Program-made: the position numbers and the translations under genes
Shown here: positions 35,149 to 46,826 of the stretch, in pieces
How the letters are laid out: each line of letters opens with the position of its first letter
Numbering within the stretch: position 1 is the stretch's first letter
Assembly: GCA_038363925.1 (NCBI GenBank)
Contig: JAQQWL010000002.1
Coordinates: forward strand, 2,976,001 to 3,040,000
Origin: Apiospora phragmitis
Taxonomy: Eukaryota > Ascomycota > Sordariomycetes > Amphisphaeriales > Apiosporaceae
Length of the DNA: 64,000 nt
Reading direction: 5' to 3'
Notes under the pieces: generated by a model
The model's database searches: none
What the model saw: the letters and a program-made list of their open reading frames with translations, nothing else
What the model was told of the DNA's origin: nothing

Positions 35149-37976
35149 GGGATTTCTGAAAAGGGGGAGGAAGAATTGTCTCGTTATCACATGTTGGGAA
35201 TGTGGCTGCCAGCTGCTTTACTTGGCTTGGTCCGTGCACAGATGTTGAGGCTTGTCCAGACTCCAGAACAAGAAACCCCCACGACAGGGAGTGAGATAGC
35301 AGATCTCGTGGGATGATATGATGGTTGCCCGCGCGATCCGTAGATCCAAGAACTGCGCCGTATGAATATACTCGTGCAGGCAACTCGTCGTCATGACCGT
35401 GTTTGAACCCTTTCATTGTATTCCCTAAGAGGATAGTTGAGACAAATTGCACGGGGGAAAAGCAAAATCAATCGATCCAACGGAGTTCTCTACAGTACAT
35501 CAGTGCATTGATTCTTTGCAGATTCAATTCGATGTCTTGGCTGCCAATTTGTCTTTCGTGGCGCCCTCCACGTGTTGATAAGCTTCCCATGCCGGGCAGG
35601 CGATGTCTGAATATTGGTGGATCATGACTGGTGCGGCTTTGGCTCCTTTGGCTCGTTGAGATTTGGCTTCCTTCTTTTTAACCCACGACAAGTTGGGCAT
35701 TCTCCCTTCTCCATCCCACCACAGAATACCGCAGCGCTAAGTTAGAGTCGCCCCAGCTGTTACCCCAACCCTCACACTATCATCGTGGTCATTTCAGACG
35801 GTGTCTCGGTCTCGTCGAACCCGTATCGTCCCTCAGCTGTTAGAGCAACCCAACAAGCAAAGCAAGCCCAAGTAGCCAGAATGAGAGGTGTAGCTGCAGG
35901 GGGTCATGCGCCGACCACGCGTGCACGAGGCAATACGTGGAGTTTCAGCAAGGCAAGTTTGAACGGTTTCCTTTCCTCTCAGTCAGTCCCACGTATGTAG
36001 TAGTCGGTGAAGGAAGACGATGAAGCCCGGGCCAAGGCCAAGGGGGGTCGGTCATCTGGAATGTTCGTTGGGCTGGGGGGCCACGCGCTGGCGCCGGCGC
36101 TGTGCTGTGCGTTTACTCACTCCCACACCGCTACTCCCGAAGCTCGTGGGGCGGCAGGGCTTCACGATGCCGTGGCGTCCCTCCTTTTCGTCCTTCTCGG
36201 CGAGATAAACCCGACGGTCGAGTCGGCCGTCAGATCCGCGCCCTACAAGCGTTTTTAGCCACACAGAGCCCCCCCAGTGCTTTTATCTCTGCTTCTCATA
36301 TGCACAGAACCGGGATTAGTCCCCTGGGTTCGAATCCGAGACCTGTCGGGCTTCCCGCTAGGAAACGACAGCTCACCTGTCCGCTGCAATCGAGCTCCTG
36401 GCTACGTCCATGTTGGATACTCTAGCCTCCTGGCACGACAGGGCGCACTGTGGTGTACTTCGATGGCGTTTTTCGGGGCCAGTGCACCGAATGAAAGGAA
36501 GAAAACAGTGGACAGCATGAGAATGGTGCAATTGCTGGTGACATCTTCATTGGCATCGGCTCCCAACCAAATTTTTCCAAGGGAGAAAGATGGAATTTGG
36601 AGATTATCTTCGGTCACACCGAGCCTCCTCCTGCTGCATTGTTTCCACCTCGTGTTCCGAGCGAGCGCTTTGGGGTACCGATCCCATCCATATACTCGGC
36701 TACCTGGCCACCTTTTACCCGGGGTTCAGACCAGTTTAGTCACATAATCATTGTCATTACTCGGAAATATGCAACTGGATCTCGGGGCGACGAAGAAAAA
36801 GAGACAATTCCATCTTAACGGCCCCATTGCATGACGTCGTTCCCGCACGGAACAATTTTTTTTCTTCTCTCTTCGTCTGTTTGATCGTCTAGTTTTGCTA
36901 CATCCGCAATGAGCTGGGGGTACATGCAACGGTTGGAGTTACAACTTGGCTTAAGAAGTAGAAGGCGACGAGGAAGACGAAGTCTTCCCCTGCATCAGGA
37001 GACGCCAATTGGGTAGTATCCCATGTGGCTGTTCAATGTTCTTTTCTGCTTCCATCGGCCACCAAATTCTGGTTACCGGGTGATCTCGTGCCTCCCCATA
37101 CTGCCCATAGTGATAGTGTGTATGCCCTGTCACCAGGCTTTTGGAGCAGGGGGAAGCAACTGCACTTTTAGTGGAAGTGGAGACCCCAGGCCCGGAATCG
37201 CCCTTGGGATGCAAGCTTATTCGGCTTCGATTGGGTCTATGCGGGGAATCCATAGCCGGCCTGCCCCCCATTTCGAGGGCAATAGGTAATGCCATGGCCG
37301 CTGGATTTTCGCCTTACCAAAGAGTTTGGTCACCGTCACCGTCACCCCGCTGTGCCTGTTCAGTTGCTACTGCTTGCTGCTGAGAATTCCCGGGTCCCCG
37401 TCACTAGTGGTTAGCACACACACAGGGCAGACACAGCGAATTGCAGTTGCAATTGCAGTACCTACCAGTGCCAGTGCAGTTGCCGCGCAGCTCCCATCGT
37501 CCAGTGGCTTTCCCGCTGCATGTGTTCCATGTTTCCAATCCTTCCCCCAAGCCACTTTCCCACCCCTTTGGATGCCTACCCGAGGTGACGGAATTCGTTT
37601 CTGCATAGACTTTCCTGTCTTGTCACTAGCCAAGCCATCTTGCCTGTCAGGTGCAGCTTTCTTACCAGGAGAGAAGCAGCCATCGTCGAACGACGCCTGT
37701 AATGGTCTGATCTGATTCTATCACGGACTGCTACGTTAGAGTTTATATGTACTTTGCTTTGCATCCATACAACAGCACTCTTGTTGATTCTACTCACTTT
37801 TCTTGGAAAATCAACCCCTTCCCCAACTCATATACTTGGTCAATTTGCGCTTTTTAGCCTGAACATTGCCTGCCCATTGTGGTCTCGTGCCCGCGCTCCA
37901 CCCCAGTTTCTGTCCTGTTGCCTCACATGGTTCCTCGAGTTGCTACAGACTGCGATATTATACAACGTTGGCAAAC
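35149..37976. other. Long intergenic region, about 2.8 kb, upstream of the PFK-2/FBPase-2 gene
   Basis: No convincing gene. Many overlapping frames of 60-150 codons occur on both strands, none with a domain. The region holds pyrimidine-rich stretches and a short GTCACC triple (about 37328-37345). A box-B-like GGTTCGAATCC occurs at about 36329. It probably contains a large promoter and leader for 37977; an unseen noncoding transcript is possible. Confidence 0.4.
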
Positions 37977-39462
37977 ATGGCTCCTCGAACTAACGGCATA
38001 GGCGTGCAGGTGGAGGATACCAAGATATGTGTGGTTATGGTTGGCTTGCCGGCTCGTGGCAAGAGCTTCATTGCGCAGAAAGGTGCGTACTTATAGTCCT
38101 TGTTGCTTCTCCCTTGTCCCGCTAAATCATGGGAATGCCTGGGGGCCATAGAGCTAACCTGAATCCTGCTCCAGCACAACGCTACCTCCAATGGCTCTCA
38201 ATCGATGCCCAGACATTCAATGTGGGCAATTACCGCCGCACCGAAGCTCCCCATCCCTCCGCAGACTTCTTTGATCTGGGCAATGCCGAGGGCGAGAAAC
38301 GAAGACGAGCCGCCGCCGAGGCAGCCATGCACGACATGTTGGACTGGTTCCGGCAGGGCGGCGTGATTGGGATACTGGATGCCACCAATTCCACCAAGGA
38401 GCGCCGAAAGTGGGTGCTGGACACATGCACAAAGGAAGGCATCGAGGTGTTATTTGTCGAGTCCAAGTGTGACGACGAGACAATGATCATGGCCAACATC
38501 CGCGATGTCAAGCTCACCAGCCCGGACTATACGGGCCAGGACCCCGAGCAGGCAGCTCAAGACTTCCGTAACCGGATCAAGAACTACGAAAAGGTCTACA
38601 AGTCCCTTGACGAAGACGGCGACGAGAACGACTACACATACCTAAAGATCATGGACGTTGGCAGCCAAGTGATTATCAACCGCATACGAGATTACCTGCA
38701 AAGCCGGGTTGTATACTATCTCATGAACCTACATATCCGTCCCCGGTCCGTGTGGCTGTCAAGACACGGAGAATCATTATATAACCTGGACGGCAGGATA
38801 GGAGGCGACGCAGACTTGTCTCCTCGAGGACATCAATATGCTCAAAAGTTGCCAGAGCTGGTCCGCCAATCCGTTGGTGTAAGTCATGCGATGCCGCGTA
38901 TTCGGTGATGTTGCTAGTGACACTACTGACTGTCCCCACAGGAAGATCGCCCCCTGACGGTGTGGACCTCGACGTTAAAGCGGACAATATCGACTGCTCG
39001 CTTTCTCCCTGAGAACTATAACCAGCTCCAGTGGAAAGCGCTCGATGAGCTCGATGCTGGCGTTTGCGACGGTATGACGTACCAAGAAATCAAGGACGTA
39101 TACCCGGAAGACTTCGTTCAGCGAGACGAGACAAGTACAACTACAGGTACCGCGGCGGCGAATCGTACCGTGATGTTGTGATTCGCTTGGAACCGATCAT
39201 CATGGAGCTGGAACGATCCGAGGATATTATCATTGTCACGCACCAGGCCATCCTGAGATGCATCTACGCATACTTCATGAAGAAGGACCAGTCTCATAGC
39301 CCCTGGATGAACGTGCCGCTGCACACTCTCATCAAGCTGACACCTAGAGCGTACGGCACCGACGAAGAGCGTTTCTCGGCCGACATCCCAGCCGTCAGCA
39401 CGTGGCGAGGAAAAGGAAGCACAGCGAAGCATGAAAACCCTACGCCAGGCGCTAGTATCTAA
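37977..39462 (+). CDS. 6-phosphofructo-2-kinase/fructose-2,6-bisphosphatase (bifunctional), with a one-base frame break
   Basis: It makes and degrades fructose-2,6-bisphosphate, the allosteric switch between glycolysis and gluconeogenesis; cytosolic. Exons 37977-38082, 38175-38878 and 38942-39462. Kinase domain: Walker A GLPARGKSF at residues ~24-32 and YLQWLSIDAQTFNVGNYRR. Bisphosphatase domain: SRHGESLYNLDGRIGGD with the phospho-accepting His, and VTHQAILRCIYAYF later. Both catalytic regions look intact, so both activities are expected. At about 39130 (GAGACAAG) one G is missing: the frame reads EDFVQRDE and then must shift to DKYNYRYRGGESYRDVVIRL. With it, 443 aa, the normal size. Such a break in this gene most likely reflects sequence error; if real, the bisphosphatase would lose its C-terminal half. 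Confidence 0.88.
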
Positions 39463-40058
39463 TGGCGGAGTTCGACCAGGTGCTCCGCCTCCTACGCGAG
39501 GGAAGAGGGTGGGGAGATGGTTGATGACAACAGCCAATTCTCTCGTGTGTGGGGAGGATTTGAAGCGGAGTGAGGTGGAGTGTATCCTTTAGAGGAAAGC
39601 AGTCTTTCCTGAGATGTGAGAAATGAAGCAGCACGAAGTGTCCGTGGGTAAAGCCGACACTAATGACTACATATTCTATAGATTTTACGGACTGGTTATG
39701 GGGCCCGGCATGTGTCGGTAAAACACAGCTTGGCGGAGACAAGGAGTTGAAAACTGGCCGACGGGTGACGACGCACGGATTTCGTGCATAGCTAGTCAAG
39801 TCATGAACCAATCCTACGCCGGATTTTGGCCCAGCAAATCATAACACAACATTCGATTTAACGGTCATAAGCCTAGTTCTAGTGGATCCATCCCCAGGTA
39901 TACGGGGTCAAGTCAGGGGTACAAGGCAGATCATATTGCTATTGACTGGATCCCTACTTGCTTGGGTGTGGGATCATGTAGTACGATCTCACCAGGTTTT
40001 TCATGTCATTGAAACTACCCGGGTATTCATTCTTCAGATTGCTTTTCGCCTCTCTGCT
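39463..40058. other. Convergent intergenic region, 596 bp
   Basis: It carries the 3' ends of the PFK-2/FBPase-2 gene and of DPH1. No other feature seen. Confidence 0.4.
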
Positions 40059-41499
40059 CTATGTAGCAGTAACTACTGGGGGTCGCGTCCTCCCCAGGCC
40101 CTCGCGAGCATAGTAGTCCATGGGGTACGGCCCACTTCCCCAGTCGGGCCTCTCCTCGAGCGCGATGAGGGCCTCGTAGGGGGTCAGGAGCGGGCGCGGG
40201 AAGGCGTAGCCCCAGTCGATGCTGAGGCGTGGGCAGGCGACCTGGACCCAACACTCGACGTCGTCCATGAGGGCCAGCTTGCCCGGGAAGATCTCGCTGA
40301 GCAGCAGGTTGACGAAGGGGACGCCGCGCTGCCGGAGCTTGGCCTCGATCAGCCGGAGCGTGGCCGGGTTGCCCTGGCGGCCCAATGAGCCCAGGATCAG
40401 CCCCCACTTCCGGGTGGCGCCCCGCGCCGTCCGGATCGCGTCCCGCCGCAGCGTCTGCATTTCGTCGTGCCCGTACGTCTCACGCGTCAGCTTGCGCGAG
40501 TACGGGTCGTACCGGTACGCCGGGATCGTCGGGTTGTGGATCATGATGCTCTCGAGGTGGAAGCGGCCGTCACCGAGGTAGAGGACGAGGTCGACGGCCT
40601 CGCTCTCGGGCAGGCGGGGCGATGTGCAGCCCAGGATCTCGCCCTTGGACAGGGGCGCGATCTGCGGGATGAGGACGCGGAAGCCGGCCCGCTCCAGCGC
40701 CGACTTGGTGCCGTGGATGGTCGCGTTGAACTGGATCGTGCCGACCAGGGCCAGCGTCTTGGGCGTGGCGAAGTTGCGCTCGAGCGTGGCGAGCAGGTGC
40801 GCGGCGTCGATGCCGATGTCGACGAAGACGTAGAGCGTCTTGATCTGCGTCACGTCGACGGGGATCAGGCACGAGTGGGCGTAGTGCACGAGCAGGTCGC
40901 AGCCGAGCGCGCGCGCCGTGTAGTCGTCGATGCAGCAGGCGCCGTACGTGACGTCGCCCATGATGAGCGTCTCGACGCCGGGGCAGAACTGCGTCAGGAT
41001 GTCCGAGATGGTGGTCGCGAACAGCAGCAGGCCCTCGGGCATCTGTAGGGCCACCTTGGCCGCGCCCGCACTCCGGATCCGGTGGATCGTCTTGGGGATC
41101 TCGAAGTTGTAGTTGGCCGGCAGCAGGGCCATGGCCTCCTGCAGCGCGGGGTCGTTCAGGATCTCCGGCGGGACTGCGTTGAGGAGCCTGGGCGCCCTTC
41201 TTGGTTGTGAGACTAGTAAATCATATCAGTGTGTTATAATGATCACCATCAGGGACTCTTTTTGTTTGAGACTCAGGGGTGTCTGGCATGGTGTAGTGTA
41301 TGATGATAATACCTTGAATTGCCCCGCTATCCTCAACTGAGGTGCCATTCTTCGCTGCACCGGCTGCTGCGGTCCTTCTGCCGACAAATCTCTTCTTGGG
41401 CTGCCTCTGCACAGGCTCGGGCACAGGCTCGGGCGGCGCATCGGCTGCCTCTAGATCGGCGGCGTGGCCAAGATCGGTCTGCAGCCTGTCTTCCTCCAT
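40059..41499 (-). CDS. dph1: Diphthamide biosynthesis protein 1 (2-(3-amino-3-carboxypropyl)histidine synthase subunit)
   Basis: It transfers the 3-amino-3-carboxypropyl group of S-adenosylmethionine to the His of translation elongation factor 2, the first step of diphthamide formation, with DPH2. Exons 41313-41499 and 40059-41212 (100-bp intron) give 446 aa. The three Cys that bind the 4Fe-4S cluster in DPH1/DPH2 proteins are visible in [27 protein letters not shown] and [17 protein letters not shown]. Other conserved stretches are [11 protein letters not shown] and [14 protein letters not shown]. The N-terminal ~60 residues are acidic then basic low-complexity. The frame is unbroken. It converges on the upstream PFK-2 gene. 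Confidence 0.95.
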
Positions 41500-42618
41500 G
41501 GCCGGCAGGCTTTGGTGCTTTGGTGGGGTGACTTCGCTGAGGAAATTTTACCCCGCGGTCTGATATGTCAGGTCAGTGACTGATTGCTGGTACGATGAAT
41601 CAGTCGCCCGAATTTCGGCAATCGCAGATGGTCCAATATGTCGCCTGGTATGGCCAGTCTGCGTGTAATGAGCAATGAGCCATCAATAGCCCCAGATGAA
41701 TGCGTCTGTTTGACTCGTCGCCACAGATAGTTGCATCAAGTTGGGGCTTTCGGGGTGCTTTGCTGCATATCCCCGATAAGCTCCCCTAATTCAGGTGGGG
41801 CCTGGGCCTGGGGCCTTGAGTGCATAAGTAGTCAGTGAGCATTCTCTCCCATATGCTTGCATATTTGAAGGACCTCAATTGATATATTTTCTGCGTTGAG
41901 CCTGCTTTGGCGGAAAATTGCTGTCAGGCGAGCATCCTGCTTCATTGTCAAGAAAAATCCGAGTAGGAATACTCTCTCCGGTAATAACTGCTGCCAGCAA
42001 CCAGAACAACTCGGGCCCTTGGGATTGATTGTGTACGCCGTACAGACCCTTCGAGACTCTCTTCTCAGTATCAGACGAGACGGCCGAGATGCTCCAATCG
42101 AGTAATAGATGGATGACTCTATCACCTATACGGATAGTGCATGTCCTAGATCAGATTGGGGTTACACTTGACCCTGGTGTGCGACTCTACTGTACGTCTA
42201 CTTGGGTGGTTTCCGTTATTTTTCCGTCCCAGCCCGCCAGCATGGCAGTATCATCATGATTCTGCACGGTCAAAGGGCTGCCTCGTACCATGGGTAACTT
42301 TCCAGTCTGCATCGAAATTCTGCGCGTCTGATCTTCCATTACACGAATAAGGTGTATATATTTCGATCTGCACCGTTATACATGCCTCTTGCAATGTTAG
42401 CTTCATTATTCATATCTATTTCCCGCTCCGAGGGCTTAATGCAACTGCAAAGCAACATGGGCCAGTGATATAGGGGAGTGCAAAGGCCACCGTGGACAGC
42501 ACTCTGGATGACCACCACTTCTTTCCACTCAAATCTGGTGAGGATACGGCGTTGCTCTTCTATCAACCAACATAGCGCTTGACCTTGGAACGGCTGCTGC
42601 CTCAACCCGTTGGCCAAG
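41500..42618. other. Divergent intergenic region, about 1.1 kb
   Basis: It holds the promoters of dph1 (minus) and the permease gene (plus). No gene or RNA seen. Confidence 0.4.
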
Positions 42619-44360
42619 ATGGACAAAAAGGGAACGGTCTTTCTGGCAGATGCAATCCACGACTCATTGGTCAGCGAGAAGAATGGAACCTCGAGAGATG
42701 TTCACGACATGCATCGCATGGGCAAGAAGCAGCTGCTCCGGGTGAGTATCAGGCCGATAACAACACTCGTGTTTGCTTCCAATTCATCTAACCATGTTGT
42801 ATAGCGCAACTTCAGGTTCTTCTCCATCTTCTCCTTTACCGTGGTCCTCTTGAGCACATGGGAGGTTATTCTTGGGTGAGCAGCTAATCACCAAGACTGG
42901 TGAGATGTAAAACTTATCATTCATCAGGACTGCAGCGTTCGGTCTGGGTAACGGAGGCACCGCCGGCCTCATATATATGTACATGCTGTCATTTGCTGGC
43001 TACATCTTCGTCATTGCTAGCATGGCCGAAATGGTATCCATGGCACCAACCGCGGGCGGCCAATACCACTGGATCTCGGAGTTTGCACCAGAGTCGGCAC
43101 AGAAGTTCTTATCCTACACCATGGGATGGCTGTCCGTTCTAGCCTGGCAGAGCAGCACGGCTGCGGGCTGCTTCCTTGCCGCCACCGAGTTTCAGGGCGT
43201 CGTCGTGCTCAACTACCCCGACTATGTTTTCCAAAACTGGCACGGGACGCTGATCGCTATACTTATTGTCATACTGCTGGTTGTCTTGAATACCATTGGT
43301 GTCAGACTATTGCCATGGCTGGAGACGTGTGCTTTTGTTCTACACATGGCGGGATTCTTTGCCTTTATAATCCCTGTGTGGTTTATGGGGCCTAAACCCA
43401 GTCCCTCAACGGATGTGTTCACTCAGTTCACGAACCAAGGGGGCTGGCACAGTACGGGTCTCTCTGTACTGATTGGGATGATCACGCCAGTCACTGCTTT
43501 GATCGGGTCCAACTCTGCCGTACATCTTTCCGAGGAGCTTCGAAATGCGTCCAAGTCCTTACCCCGAGTCATGATGGCTACCATCGTCCTCAATGGCGGC
43601 CTTGGTTTCGTCACCATGCTGTAAGTCATATTACCTACCACGCTGGTTAATGTGGGATTAATGAAGCTTAATTTCTACGCAGTACTTTCTGCTACAATAT
43701 TGGCGATGTATCTCGTGTCCTCGACACCCCTACGGGCTTTCCATTCATACAACTGTACTACAACATAACCGGCTCCGTCACAGGCACCAGCGCCATGGTT
43801 TCAGTCATGATTATACTGGCCATCGCCAATGCCGCAGCCAGCATGGCGACCGCGTCCCGGCAGCTCTTCGCCTTCGCGCGGGACAACGGGATCCCCTTCC
43901 GCCGCGTCTTCGCCCACGTGCCGGCCCGGGCCGAGTCCGCGAGATCCCCGCCAACGCAGTCCTCTTCACTGGCGCCGTATCGAGCCTGCTGTCCGTCATC
44001 AACGTTGGCTCCACCATCGCGTACAACCAGCTCACGTCCATGGGCATCGCCGCCCTGCTGTCGTCGTACCTCGTCAGCACGTCGTGCATGGCGCTGCGCC
44101 GCGTCCGGGGCCGCCCCCTGCTGCCCGCGCACTTCACCCTCGGCCGCGCGGGCCTGGTCATCAACCTCGTGGCCATGGGGTTCTTGCTCCTGGCGTTGAT
44201 CATGAGCTTCTTCCCGCCCCTCGCGAGACCCGCGCCCGATACGATGAACTGGGCTATCTTGGTCTATAGCGGGGTCGTCGCGGCTTCGCTGGCGTACTAT
44301 ATACCCGTGGGTAGGCATCACTACAAGGGGCCCGTGGTGTACGTACGGCAGGAGGTTTGA
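42619..44360 (+). CDS. APC-family permease (fungal choline/GABA/amino-acid type), with a one-base frame break
   Basis: Exons 42619-42741, 42805-42875, 42928-43620 and 43683-44360 (introns 63, 52 and 62 bp). It is a ~12-TM amino acid-polyamine-organocation transporter of the plasma membrane. Signature stretches are SMAEMVSMAPTAGGQYHWIS after TM3 and GSNSAVHLSEELRNASKSLP, both typical of the fungal HNM1/UGA4-like group. Substrate (choline, GABA or an amino acid) cannot be fixed from sequence. In exon 4 at about 43935 (GCCGAGTCC) one G appears missing: ...FAHVPARAE continues in another frame as VREIPANAVLFTGAVSSLLSV. With one base added the total is 1566 nt, 521 aa, normal for the family. The C-terminus PVGRHHYKGPVVYV also fits. 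Confidence 0.87.
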
Positions 44361-44795
44361 GAGGGATGCGTCTTGGACAAGCTTGGGGGAAACAAGCCGG
44401 AAATAGAGAGAACGAAATATGTCGGGCCAGCAAGAAATGGACCTTCTTGGCACTCGCTCTGTCTTCATGGCTAGCTCCATTATTATCAGCAGTGATCCTG
44501 GAGAAGAGTCATTCTAACGGCGTGCACTCCGAGTGGAGTGGAAATTAACATCTTGCCTTAGAATAGGTAAGTCGAGTCACGTAATTCATTCAACGTCAAT
44601 AGGAGTTCCGCTAGGCTTGTCATGCATCCGGCTACTTTACTCAAAACAACTTCATATAGGGTACGGTATGTATTAAATATATACCAGATAATTCATTTAA
44701 AGGACTTACCTTTATACATGTATCTTTGGCTCTGACCCTGAGTGCTTCCGTCTTCACTTACCTTCTTTCCTTCTCCTTCTGGGCAACACGCCCCT
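44361..44795. other. Convergent intergenic region, 435 bp
   Basis: 3' ends of the permease gene and the minus-strand unknown gene. Nothing else seen. Confidence 0.4.
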
Positions 44796-45607
44796 TTAGA
44801 CCCTAGTCTCGCCCTCAAAGTCGTACAGATACTCCAGCAGCACCCCGACGACCTGCACCGCCGTACCCCAGTTGTGCGGCGCGCGCTCCTCGATGTACAG
44901 CTCGCCGAGGCCCAGCGCCGCGGCCTCCTCGGTCTGGAGCCACAGCAGGATGCGCCAGGCCGCGAGCGACGCGTGCACGTGATGGCAGTCCCCGGGGTAG
45001 CGCGGGTCGTTCCGCACCTTGTTCGCGGATTCCCGGAAGAAGTCCTCCCACAGCGCGCGCACGTCGGCGTTGGTGTAGGCGCTGGCGCCGACGGGGATTA
45101 CGTGGCGGACTAGCTCGTGGCTGCTACTGCTGAGGGGGCGGGAGGACCGGGGCCGGCGGGCGGTGGTGGTAGCACCGTCGGTGGTGGCGACGCCTCCGAG
45201 GTGAGGCTGCAGGAACCGCTCGTCGTAGGCCCAGAGGGCGTCTTTGACGGGCGGCGCGGCCAAGAGCGATGCAGTTTGCTCGTCGGTCAGGCCTAGGGCC
45301 TCGACGAGCTTGGCCCAGGCGCGGGTGGTGTGGGCGGCTTCCTCCCACCAGCCTTTGGCTTGGGGGACAGTGGTCACGGGGACAACAGCCGTCCCTGCTG
45401 TCTCAGTAGGGGGGAGAGAAGAAGGGGTAGCGGGAGTAGATGGGGGAGAAGAGGAGCAGAAGAAGAAGAGGGGAGACTGATCTCGGCATTTCTGATGCTT
45501 TGGTCGAGGTCAGAGTTCGAGGACGACGAGTCCGACTCCGCATCTGGCTGCCCGGCGAAAGGGACCAGTCCAAGATATGATGGTCTTCGTGGTGGTCGAT
45601 ACGCCAT
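44796..45607 (-). CDS. Hypothetical protein, unrecognised family; frame change in a Ser/Pro-rich tract
   Basis: The ATG at 45607 opens a frame (MAYRPPRRPSYLGLVPFAGQ) that is Ser/Asp-rich and enters a CT-rich tract at about 45420-45480. The conserved-looking C-terminal part is in another frame (QAKGWWEEAAHTTRAWAKLV to NWGTAVQVVGVLLEYLY), open from 45377 down to 44796, and has no ATG of its own. The two must be joined either by an intron with weak donor (GTCTCC) ending at GAGACAG, or by a single-base error in the repeat. No domain is recognised; the Trp-rich alpha-helical C-terminus suggests a soluble fold. The boundaries in the middle are uncertain. Confidence 0.55.
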
Positions 45608-46381
45608 TGCGAGTATTTGTTTCTTGTTTGTCTACTTGGTAGGTGGGACGAGGGAGCCGTGATTGAGATTATGTTAATCGGGGGATCCAGCGTGACGATA
45701 ATTCAGTACTGGGCGATACACTTGTACCTGAGAAGGTAGCCAGGTCCTGATTCTATGCAATGTCCCTTTAATTCATGGCCAGCATCATGGCAAACTCCAA
45801 CTACTACTTGTACAAGTAGTATGAGCAAAGCCATTGTTTCCCGTCTTAGAGAACGCGAGAATCAAAGGCTTTGTCCATCCTCATTCGGCTTTCAGATAAG
45901 ATACCATGGCATCAAAGACGGTGAAATGAAAGAAAGCTTTCTTATCCGAAAGGACCTGATTGTATCCTTTCTTTGAGTCGAACAATCTGGATTTCGAACA
46001 GCCAAGGCCATGCAGGGTTGAGGCTGGTGATACACTACCTTTAGCCCCCAACCCCTTTTCAAAATGACAACTATGGAGTTACCACCTCGGATATTATCTA
46101 GATATCTTGAAATCACCCTACGAAACTAACCTGACAAGTACTGAACCACATCCAAGCTCAAGGTTTCCCATTCCACAGTACTCACTCTCTGCGTTGGTGG
46201 TCCATCCACCTGCGTCTCCCACCTGCGTCTCCCACCAGGGACGGACGAACTGACTTATGGCTTGGCCTCCACAACCAGCCCCATATTTGATCGTCGTCGA
46301 GTCAAAACACCATCAAATGTCGTCAGCCACACCGGTCTAAATCCAGAATAAGCCGCCTGCCCCTCAACAAACACAAGAACC
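45608..46381. other. Intergenic, about 770 bp
   Basis: Promoter of the minus-strand gene to the left and the region ahead of the tRNA-like gene to the right. A tandem CACCTGCGTCTCC pair occurs at about 46208-46236. No gene seen. Confidence 0.4.
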
Positions 46382-46503
46382 GCCTGGTTAGCTCAATCGG
46401 TAGAGCGTGAGACTCTACTTAGTTACACGGGGTCCGGTTCCGGCACCCCCGGCGTTGACGAGGGGTTATCTCAAGGCTGCGGGTTCGACCCCCGCATCGG
46501 GCT
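46382..46503 (+). tRNA. tRNA-Lys-like gene with a 49-nt intron and non-standard anticodon region
   Basis: The body matches eukaryotic tRNA-Lys(CTT). Acceptor GCCTGGT/ATCGGGC, D-arm GCTC..GAGC (46391-46406), anticodon stem TGAGA (46408-46412)/TCTCA, T-arm GCGGG-TTCGACC-CCCGC and discriminator T are all present. The loop carries 56 nt instead of 7, so it has an insert of 49 nt, the size and place of a fungal tRNA intron. With the intron at the canonical 37/38 position, the formal anticodon (46415-46417) is CTA with C at 37, not CTT with A. Alternatively two bases (AC at 46417-46418) are inserted into a CTT loop. The insert folds into a GC-rich hairpin. It could be a diverged tRNA-Lys, a suppressor-type tRNA or a pseudogene. 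Confidence 0.75.
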
Positions 46504-46546
46504 CAATTCCCGATGCATCCTATTCAATAGGATACTTCGATCTTTC

Positions 46547-46551
46547 TTTTT
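46547..46551 (+). terminator. RNA polymerase III terminator (T5)
   Basis: A run of five T on the plus strand 44 bp after the tRNA 3' end; an 8-bp inverted repeat ATCCTATT/AATAGGAT lies between (about 46517-46533). Confidence 0.5.
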
Positions 46552-46826
46552 GCCGTTTTCTTCTCCTCATCTTGGGGTTCTTTATTTATTTTTTATTATT
46601 TACCCCTATACCTTTTTGATCCACTCCAACTAGCCACGCGACTATACGATCGGAGTAGGGGTCACATTATAGTAAGATGTGGTAGTAACGCGCGACGCAT
46701 ATAGATTAAATTTTACATACTAAGGGCTGGCTGTCTATCTATCGCCAACTCTGCGAAGAGGTGCACAACTATATTATTCTTCTAGTTTAGTCTCTTCCAG
46801 TCCGTTCTTCCAGTCGGCCCCCTTCT

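Noticed and set aside
36310..36355. GGTTCGAATCC, a box-B-like motif suggesting a tRNA
   Set aside because: The T-stem has a mismatch and no acceptor or D-arm can be paired upstream.
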